From Rubrobacter sp. (GTDB taxonomy: Bacteria; Actinomycetota; Rubrobacteria; Rubrobacterales; Rubrobacteraceae), in assembly GCA_016781635.1 (NCBI GenBank), contig JADDPY010000297.1:1-16853 (forward strand): 16,853 nucleotides of DNA. Direction: 5' to 3'. The notes below the pieces were generated by a model that saw nothing but the letters and a program-made list of their open reading frames with translations, was not told the origin of the DNA and made no database searches. Every line of letters begins with the position of its first letter. The stretch's first letter is position 1. Below are positions 11,824 to 16,853 of the stretch, piece after piece. The translations under genes were made by a program, and so were the position numbers.

Positions 11824-13002
11824 TTAAGGCTTCAGGACGCACTTGATGGCGCCGTCCTGCTTTTTCTGGAAGATCTCGTAGCCAAGAGGGGCGTCTTGCA
11901 GAGACATGGTGTGGGTCTTGAAGTCCTCGGTGCCTAAAGGGTCGTCGTTGCCCAGGAGCGGCATGATCTCGGGGACCCAGCGGTGCACGTTCGCCTGTCC
12001 CATCCGCACCTGCACCTGCATGTCGAAGAGGTCGCCGAGCGGGAACATCTGGATGGGGCCGGCGTAGACGCCGCTGAGGGAGATCGTCCCGCCGCGCCTT
12101 ACGGCGGCCATGCAGTCGCGCAGGGCGCGCCTCTTATCTAGCTGGATCTTGGTGGTCTGGAGGACCGAGTCGTACCACGACCCGCCAGCCTCCATCCCGA
12201 CCGCGTCTATTACCGAGTCGGCCCCGCGACCGCCGGTCAGCTCCACCACCAGCCTGGCCGCGTCCTCGACGGCCGAGAAGTCGACGGTCTCGACCCCGTA
12301 CTTCGCCGCGAGCGTGAGCCGCTCGGGGACACGGTCCACCCCGATGACACGACCGGCACCCTGGTGCAACGCGATCCTGGCGCACATCTGCCCGATGGGC
12401 CCGAGGCCCCACACGGCGAGCGTCCCGCCCCGCGGCACGTCGGCGTAGGCGACGGCCTGCCAGCTTGTCGGCAACACGTCCGAGAGGTACAGAAAGCGCT
12501 CGTCGGGGGCATCCTGAGCCTCCTCGGGGACCTTTATGGGGCCGAAGTGGGCCTGCGGCACCCGGAGGTACTCGGCCTGCCCTCCGGGGACGGCCCCGTA
12601 GACGTGCGTGTAGCCGAAGAGGCTCGCGCCCCTGCCGCGCCCGAGGAGGTTGACGTTCTGGGCGAGCTTTCCTGTGTCCCGCGTGGTCTCGCACTGCGAG
12701 TAGAGGTCTTGATCGCAGAAGTAGCAATGCCCGCACGAGATGTTGAACGGGACCACTACCCTGTCGCCGGGCTTTATGTGCTCGACGTCGCGACCGACCT
12801 CCTCGACGATGCCCATCGGCTCGTGCCCGATGATGTCACCCTCGCGCATGAGAGGGGTTAGCTTGCTGTAGAGGTGGAGGTCCGAGCCGCAGATCGCGGT
12901 AGAGGTTATCCGCACGATCGCGTCGGTTGAATGCCGGATGACGGGGTCCGGCACGTTGTCCACCCTGAGGTCTTCCTTGCCGTGCCACACTACGGCCTTC
13001 AT
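11824..13002 (-). CDS. Zinc-dependent alcohol dehydrogenase, formaldehyde dehydrogenase-like
   Basis: A 392-residue zinc MDR enzyme that should oxidise an alcohol or aldehyde adduct with NAD(P). Catalytic zinc ligands are C38 in TAICGSDLHLY and H60 with E61 in GHEPMG. Structural zinc cysteines are C90, C93, C96 and C104 (SCGHCYFC...C). VWGLGPIGQMCARIA is the Rossmann dinucleotide loop. The insert around DTGKLAQNVNLLGRGRGASLFGY and the long C-terminal half, over 40 residues longer than a 350-residue alcohol dehydrogenase, match the glutathione-independent formaldehyde dehydrogenase-like branch. ATG 13002 overlaps the stop of the upstream SDR gene by 4 nt (ATGA), and a GGGGAAGAGGGAG run precedes it, so translation is coupled. 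The true substrate is unknown. Confidence 0.9.
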   Translation of the reverse strand: MKAVVWHGKEDLRVDNVPDPVIRHSTDAIVRITSTAICGSDLHLYSKLTPLMREGDIIGHEPMGIVEEVGRDVEHIKPGDRVVVPFNISCGHCYFCDQDLYSQCETTRDTGKLAQNVNLLGRGRGASLFGYTHVYGAVPGGQAEYLRVPQAHFGPIKVPEEAQDAPDERFLYLSDVLPTSWQAVAYADVPRGGTLAVWGLGPIGQMCARIALHQGAGRVIGVDRVPERLTLAAKYGVETVDFSAVEDAARLVVELTGGRGADSVIDAVGMEAGGSWYDSVLQTTKIQLDKRRALRDCMAAVRRGGTISLSGVYAGPIQMFPLGDLFDMQVQVRMGQANVHRWVPEIMPLLGNDDPLGTEDFKTHTMSLQDAPLGYEIFQKKQDGAIKCVLKP

Positions 13003-14054
13003 GGCTCCCTCTTCCCCAGGCCGGTCAGTATCTCCCGGATCCTAAACGGCCCGCTCGTCTTCGGGGAGAGCGGTGGCGTGTCGAGCCCGGCCCCCTCTCT
13101 CATCCCCCTCAACTCGTCGAGGAGCGTCTCCCTCGCGTCGTAGCGAGGCACCCAGCCAAGCTGCTGCCGCGCGCGCGTGGTATCCATGACCGGGACGCTG
13201 AGGGCGAGGTCCAGCCAGCCCTCGGGCACCGGTTGGAGCCTGAGCTGCCAGCTTACGCGGGCAGCGGCTCGGGCGAGCTGCACGGGCACCGGTACCGGCA
13301 AGGCGCCGAAGATGCGCACGAGCTCGTCGGGGTCCATGGCGGGCTCCGTAGCAAGGTTATAAGCGCCGCGCGCCTCCTCGTTCAGAAGCGCGAGCCGGTA
13401 GGCCTCCCCCACGTCGAACGAGTGAACCACCTGCGCGCGCAGCCCGCGTATCGACGGGACGAGGTTTACAAACTCGGGGCGGGCCAGAAATTTCGGGAAA
13501 AACGGCCCCGCGAACAGGCGGCGCTGCCCCTCCGCCGCCTCGCTCTTGAAGGTCAGCGCCTGGCGCATCCTGACGACGCGCACCTCCGGGTGGTCCACCT
13601 CGAACCGGTCGAGCCTCCGCTCGACCTCGGCCTTCTCGCGCGCGTAGTACGAGGTCGGGGTGCCGCCCGTCGGCCAGCCCTCGTCTACGGCTCGGTCCTT
13701 CGGCCCCGGGGAGTACGCCCCCACCGAGGAGGCGTACAGGAGGGCCGGGACCCCGGCCTCCGCCACGGCCCGCGCGGCCCGCATGCTCCCCTCCACGTTC
13801 ACCATCCACAGCTTGTTCAGGTCCCGGGAGGGCTGTATAAGCCAGGCCAATAATATGACCGCGTCCGCACCCCGCACGACCGGGACGAGGTCGTCTTTCG
13901 AGATGTCCGCCGTGGCCCACTCGACCTTTTCCATCCGGAGCCCCGGCCGACGCCGGGCGACCCCGACGATGGACTCGACCCGATCCTCGTTCGAGAGCGC
14001 TCGCAGCACGCTCGTTCCGACGTTCCCCGTCGCGCCTATTACTACCACTCGCAT
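12999..14054 (-). CDS. NAD-dependent epimerase/dehydratase (extended SDR)
   Basis: A 351-residue extended short-chain dehydrogenase. GATGNVG (7-13) is the NAD(P)-binding loop, ILLAW near 67-71 the next conserved strand, YASSVGAYSP (107-116) carries the catalytic serine, and Y137 with K141 in SYYAREK form the YxxxK pair. NLATEPAMDPDEL and LGWVPRYDARETL are typical of the nucleotide-sugar or UDP-glucose 4-epimerase-like C-terminal lobe. The long variable C-terminus suggests an atypical, non-sugar substrate is possible. It is the first gene of a minus-strand operon with the zinc alcohol dehydrogenase (4-nt overlap). It has no Shine-Dalgarno sequence; TAGGCT lies 6 nt upstream of ATG 14054. Confidence 0.88.
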   Translation of the reverse strand: MRVVVIGATGNVGTSVLRALSNEDRVESIVGVARRRPGLRMEKVEWATADISKDDLVPVVRGADAVILLAWLIQPSRDLNKLWMVNVEGSMRAARAVAEAGVPALLYASSVGAYSPGPKDRAVDEGWPTGGTPTSYYAREKAEVERRLDRFEVDHPEVRVVRMRQALTFKSEAAEGQRRLFAGPFFPKFLARPEFVNLVPSIRGLRAQVVHSFDVGEAYRLALLNEEARGAYNLATEPAMDPDELVRIFGALPVPVPVQLARAAARVSWQLRLQPVPEGWLDLALSVPVMDTTRARQQLGWVPRYDARETLLDELRGMREGAGLDTPPLSPKTSGPFRIREILTGLGKREP

Positions 14055-14060
14055 GACCGG

Positions 14061-14066
14061 AGCCTA
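14061..14066 (-). promoter_or_regulatory. -10-like TAGGCT, leaderless start of the SDR-ADH operon
   Basis: TAGGCT on the minus strand ends 6 nt before ATG 14054, with no ribosome binding site in between. The -35 side (GTTTCG at 17 nt) is poor. It is included because the spacing repeats that seen at five other genes in this window. Confidence 0.4.
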
Positions 14067-14129
14067 CCCTACGCTCTCGCGGACGAAACCGGGCGACGCC
14101 CTAGTACCATCGTGGGTGTTAACCGGTGT

Positions 14130-14137
14130 GGGAGGGG
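14130..14137 (+). promoter_or_regulatory. Ribosome binding site that decides the TTG 14143 start
   Basis: GGGAGGGG ends 5 nt before TTG 14143. The reading frame is open far upstream (to 13660), but those residues are antisense to the other SDR gene. The strong site and the immediate RVLVTGSAGKVG Rossmann motif place the start here. Confidence 0.8.
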
Positions 14138-14142
14138 TTTTC

Positions 14143-15054
14143 TTGCGTGTACTAGTGACGGGATCCGCGGGCAAGGTCGGCAGGGCGGTGGTGGCGGCCC
14201 TTCAGGGGAAGGGCCACGAGGTGAGGGCGACGGACCTCATGCCCCCGGTCTATGGCGAGCGGCCGGAGGATACGGACCCCGAATACATACAGGCCGACAT
14301 CACCGACGCGGGTGACGCCTTCGCCGTGATGCACGGGATGGATGCCGTCGTCCACGCCGCCGCCTTGCCGGACCCGACCCACAACCTGCCGCACGTCGTC
14401 TTCCAAAACAACCTCATGGGCGTCTTCAACACCCTGGAGGCGGCGATCCGGTTCGGCGTCCCCCGCTTCGTCAACATCTCCAGCGAGACGGTACCGGGCT
14501 TCTTTTTCCCCGAGCGCGAGTTCCTGCCGGATTACGTGCCGGTCGACGAGGGTCACCCCATAAGGCCGCAGGACCCCTACGCGACCGCCAAATACTTCGG
14601 CGAGCTCCTGATGGACGGGGCGATAACGAGGAGCGACATCCGCTGCATCTCCATCCGCCCGGCCTGGGTGCAGCACGAGGGGAACTACGAGCGCAACCTC
14701 GGACCGCAGGTCCGCGACGCCTCCGTTCTCTCCCCCAATTTCTGGAGCTACATAGACGTCTACGACCTCGCGGACGCGATCGTGCTGGCCGCAGAGTCCG
14801 ACCTGCCGGGCCACGAGGTCTTCTACATCGCCTCACCGGACAACGTAGGCGGCAGGCCGTTCGAAAAGATCGTCCGGGAGTACTACGGCGACAAGGTCGA
14901 GTTAAAGAAGCCCCTCCCCCGGGAGGATGCCTCCGGCATCTCCATCGCAAAAGCCGAGAACAGGCTCGGTTACAGCCCGAAGCGCTCCTGGCGCGACTAC
15001 CTCGACGAGGAAGGCAGTCTCAAGCCCGGCGCGGGGGAAGGGCTCTTCTCCTAG
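14143..15054 (+). CDS. NAD-dependent epimerase/dehydratase family protein (extended SDR)
   Basis: A 303-residue extended SDR starting at TTG 14143. GSAGKVG (7-13) binds NAD(P), D31 and D52 contact the cofactor region, VVHAAALPDP (69-78) is the HAAA motif, NISSET (111-116) holds the catalytic serine, and Y146 with K150 in PYATAK form YxxxK. The C-terminal region shows IRPAWV, FWSYIDVYDLADAI and FYIASPDN, as in sugar epimerases and related actinobacterial oxidoreductases. It is divergent from the other SDR operon across 88 bp; the two proteins share only the general fold, so recent duplication is not suggested. The substrate is unknown. It is followed by a perfect terminator-type hairpin. Confidence 0.88.
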   Translation: MRVLVTGSAGKVGRAVVAALQGKGHEVRATDLMPPVYGERPEDTDPEYIQADITDAGDAFAVMHGMDAVVHAAALPDPTHNLPHVVFQNNLMGVFNTLEAAIRFGVPRFVNISSETVPGFFFPEREFLPDYVPVDEGHPIRPQDPYATAKYFGELLMDGAITRSDIRCISIRPAWVQHEGNYERNLGPQVRDASVLSPNFWSYIDVYDLADAIVLAAESDLPGHEVFYIASPDNVGGRPFEKIVREYYGDKVELKKPLPREDASGISIAKAENRLGYSPKRSWRDYLDEEGSLKPGAGEGLFS

Positions 15055-15062
15055 AGCTCGAA

Positions 15063-15097
15063 GGGAGGGGCCGGGCGAGTTTTACCCGGCCCCTCCC
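15063..15097 (+). terminator. Perfect 13-bp hairpin between convergent genes
   Basis: GGGAGGGGCCGGG (15063-15075) pairs fully with CCCGGCCCCTCCC (15085-15097) across a 9-nt loop. It begins 8 nt after the SDR stop and ends 3 nt before the CBS-ACT stop, so it can terminate both transcripts. The bases after the stem are C-rich on the + strand and lack a U-run. Confidence 0.85.
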
Positions 15098-15100
15098 CCG

Positions 15101-15763
15101 CTACCGGCGCTCTACGTTGCGGTTCGTCGGTGCCGAAGACTCCGTGGTGGTTACCGTGTAGCCGGCACTTTCGAGGGTCTGGGCGATGCTCGACGGGTCG
15201 GTCGTCTCGAGGCGCAGGACGATCGTGCGGTAAGTCTCGCGGCCGGCGGCGGCGAGGAAGATGCCCGCGATGTTCACGTGGCGGTCGCGAAGTTCTTCCG
15301 TGATCCCGGCAAGGGTCCCCGGCTCGTTCGGGACCTCCACCTCGATCCAGCTCCCTTCGCCCCCGGCCCCGATGAGCTCGACGAGGGTCCGCACGAGGTC
15401 CGAGGAGGTGATGATGCCGGCGAGCTCGCCATCGGCGACTACGGGCAGGCAGTTGAAACCATGGTCGTAGATCACGCATGCGGCGTGCTCGATGGTATCG
15501 AGGGGATGCGCCGTGACGACGTCCGCCGTCATAATCTCCCGGACGCGCGCGTAGCCCATGGTGTTCTCCTGATCCTGCGTGGGCCTGGGCGGGCTGATGT
15601 CCCTGAGATCCCGGTCCGAGACGATGCCGACGAGCTTCCCGCCTTCCACGACCGGCAGGTGGCGTATGTTCCGCTCCCGGCACAGGCCCCAGGCCTCGCC
15701 GACCCCGGCCTCCGGCCCGACGGTGACGACCTCCCTGGTCATGGCGTCCCTCACTCTAAGCAT
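15101..15763 (-). CDS. CBS-pair and ACT domain protein (AcuB-like)
   Basis: A 220-residue soluble protein with a CBS pair (about 1-58 and 71-131) followed by an ACT domain (about 139-206). CBS marks are VRDAMTREVVTV...HLPVVEGGKLVGIVSDRDL and VREIMTADVVTA...CLPVVADGELAGIITSSDL. The ACT part starts IEVEVPNEPGTLAGITEEL. CBS pairs sense adenine nucleotides and ACT domains sense amino acids or other small molecules, so this is a regulatory ligand sensor. B. subtilis AcuB has the same architecture and is tied to acetoin/acetate metabolism, but no acuA or acuC partner is adjacent, so I give no symbol. GGGAGGG 7 nt before ATG 15763 supports the start. It is divergent from the quinone oxidoreductase gene. 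Confidence 0.9.
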   Translation of the reverse strand: MLRVRDAMTREVVTVGPEAGVGEAWGLCRERNIRHLPVVEGGKLVGIVSDRDLRDISPPRPTQDQENTMGYARVREIMTADVVTAHPLDTIEHAACVIYDHGFNCLPVVADGELAGIITSSDLVRTLVELIGAGGEGSWIEVEVPNEPGTLAGITEELRDRHVNIAGIFLAAAGRETYRTIVLRLETTDPSSIAQTLESAGYTVTTTESSAPTNRNVERR

Positions 15764-15842
15764 ATCGAAACCCTCCCGAGGTATCCGCAGAAGTTGCGTT
15801 TCCGAGCTTAACAGCGCTGCGTGTGGTGCGCTAGAGAGCGGC

Positions 15843-15872
15843 TTGGTGCCACGCGGCGATGGGTGCTAAGCT
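15843..15872 (+). promoter_or_regulatory. Candidate promoter of the right-edge quinone oxidoreductase
   Basis: TTGGTG (15843-15848) and TAAGCT (15867-15872) are 18 nt apart and would give a leader of about 30 nt carrying GGGAGGAG before ATG 15908. Both hexamers are only partial matches. Confidence 0.25.
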
Positions 15873-15907
15873 CGGGCTTCGTCCGTCGGGAAAGGGAGGA
15901 GCGACAC

Positions 15908-16853
15908 ATGCGCGCTTGGCGGGTACACGATCTTGGAGACCCGAAGGAAGCCCTGAAACTGGAGGAGGTAGAAGACCCGGGTGCCCCCGGTCCCGGCGAG
16001 GTCCTCGTCGAAGTAGAGGCGGCAGCGCTCAACTTCTTCGACATCCTCCTGTGCCAGGGTAAGTACCAGGAGCGCCCGGATCCCCCCTTCACCCCGGGGG
16101 CAGAAGTCGCCGGCACGGTAGTCGAGGCCGGCGAGGGGATCGGGCTCGCACCGGGAACGAGGGTGCTCGCCACCCCGCCGCTCCCCAGGGGTGGCTACGC
16201 CGAGAAGGTAGTAGCGCCGGCCGAGGGCGGCGTCTTCCCCGTCCCGGAGGCCATGCCCTACGAGAAGGCAGCGGCGCTACACATCGTCTACCAGACGGCT
16301 TACATGGGACTCCACCGGAGGGCCGGCCTCGGGGAAGGAGAGACCGTGCTGGTGCACGCTGGGGCAGGGGGCGTGGGCTCGGCGGCCATCCAGGTCGCAA
16401 GGGCCGCTGGTGCGCGCGTCATCGCCACGGCCGGCGGTCCCGAAAAGGTCAAGGTCTGCGAGGGGCTCGGGGCGGAGATCTCCCTGGATTACCGCGAGGA
16501 AGATTTCGTCGACGCCGTGAAGGAGGCGACCGGTGGGCGCGGGGCGGACGTGATCTTCGATCCGGTAGGCGGCGACGTCTTCGACCGCTCGCGCAGGTGC
16601 GTGGCCTTCGAGGGCCGTATCCTCGTCGTGGGCTTCGCCTCCGGCAGGATCTCCGAAGCCCCCACAAACCACGCCCTCGTCAAAAACTACTCTGTCGTTG
16701 GCCTCCACTGGGGCCTCTACAACAAGGTCACGCCGGAACTGGTAGCCGAGAATCACGAGGCCCTCGTCGACCTTTATAAAGCAGGTAAGATAGACCCCCT
16801 CGTCTACGAGACCGTACCCTTCGAGGGGATACCGGAAGCGTTGGAGAAACTCG
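15908..16853 (+). CDS. NADPH:quinone oxidoreductase family protein, 3' end cut by window edge
   Basis: 315 codons are visible and the frame is open at the right edge, probably lacking only the last 15-20 residues. It is a zinc-free MDR protein: AAALNFFDILLCQGKYQ (38-54) and PFTPGAEVAGTV (60-71) open the catalytic domain, HAGAGGVGSAAIQVAR (150-165) is the NAD(P) loop, and GADVIFDPVGGDVFDRS with ILVVGFASG are typical of the NADPH:quinone oxidoreductase / enoyl-reductase-like branch. GGGAGGAG about 5 nt before ATG 15908 fixes the start. It is clearly different from the quinone oxidoreductase at 8526, sharing only family motifs, so the two are not recent duplicates. The closing EGIPEALEKL is the usual C-terminal region. 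Confidence 0.9.
   Translation, partial: MRAWRVHDLGDPKEALKLEEVEDPGAPGPGEVLVEVEAAALNFFDILLCQGKYQERPDPPFTPGAEVAGTVVEAGEGIGLAPGTRVLATPPLPRGGYAEKVVAPAEGGVFPVPEAMPYEKAAALHIVYQTAYMGLHRRAGLGEGETVLVHAGAGGVGSAAIQVARAAGARVIATAGGPEKVKVCEGLGAEISLDYREEDFVDAVKEATGGRGADVIFDPVGGDVFDRSRRCVAFEGRILVVGFASGRISEAPTNHALVKNYSVVGLHWGLYNKVTPELVAENHEALVDLYKAGKIDPLVYETVPFEGIPEALEKL

Noticed and set aside
13660..14142. Upstream part of the 464-residue forward frame leading into the second SDR
   Set aside because: It is antisense to the first SDR gene and Ser/Arg/Thr-rich. A strong ribosome binding site before TTG 14143 marks the true start.

Overview
The window is a stretch of high-GC bacterial chromosome with strongly G/C-biased third codon positions, many GTG and TTG starts, short gaps and mostly metabolic genes. 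The gene content (PASTA-domain Ser/Thr kinase, LLM-class F420-type oxidoreductase, several medium-chain dehydrogenases, haloalkane dehalogenase) and codon style suggest a soil or thermophilic actinobacterium, most likely of the Rubrobacter type. The lineage is an inference from style; there is no rRNA or tRNA here to anchor it. I see no insertion sequence, prophage, CRISPR array or RNA gene.

Layout. 1-604 (minus): 5' part of an NnrU/isoprenylcysteine methyltransferase-like membrane protein that runs off the left edge. 798-1568 (+): lipoate ligase/octanoyltransferase-family enzyme, convergent with 1579-2472 (minus), a subfamily I haloalkane dehalogenase. The latter is divergent from 2549-3169 (+), a MarC-family membrane protein, followed by 3328-4050 (+) lipase-like hydrolase, 4114-4725 (+) flavin reductase-like protein and 4728-5561 (+) SAM methyltransferase. 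5687-6448 (+) is a peroxiredoxin-like selenoprotein. It converges with 6629-8419 (minus), a PASTA Ser/Thr kinase. 8526-10534 (+) is a quinone oxidoreductase / LLM oxidoreductase pair, followed by 10628-11386 (+) TSUP transporter. 11393-11578 (minus) is a small charged protein. 14054-11824 (minus) is a coupled SDR/zinc-alcohol-dehydrogenase operon, divergent from 14143-15054 (+), a second SDR. 15101-15763 (minus) is a CBS-ACT protein, and 15908 to the right edge (+) is a truncated quinone oxidoreductase.

The main discovery is the selenoprotein. The frame opened by GTG 5687 is interrupted only by TGA at 5831-5833, exactly at the first position of the family's YRGDW-C-PYC redox motif. The bases straight after that TGA fold into a convincing bacterial SECIS: a perfect 6-bp lower stem, an upper stem and a GGUC apical loop 20 nt beyond the UGA. 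Standard gene calling would lose the N-terminal half, including the active site, and report only a 167-residue fragment from ATG 5945.

A second recurring pattern is regulatory. Genes lacking a well-placed Shine-Dalgarno sequence (798, 2472 minus, 2549, 3328, 8419 minus, 14054 minus) each carry a TAnnnT -10-like hexamer ending 6 or 7 nt before the start codon. This is the geometry expected for leaderless mRNAs. The remaining genes have ordinary G-rich ribosome binding sites. Functionally the window is rich in redox enzymes (two quinone oxidoreductases, LLM enzyme, flavin reductase-like protein, zinc alcohol dehydrogenase, two SDRs, Sec-peroxiredoxin), but they sit in separate short transcription units and do not form one evident pathway.
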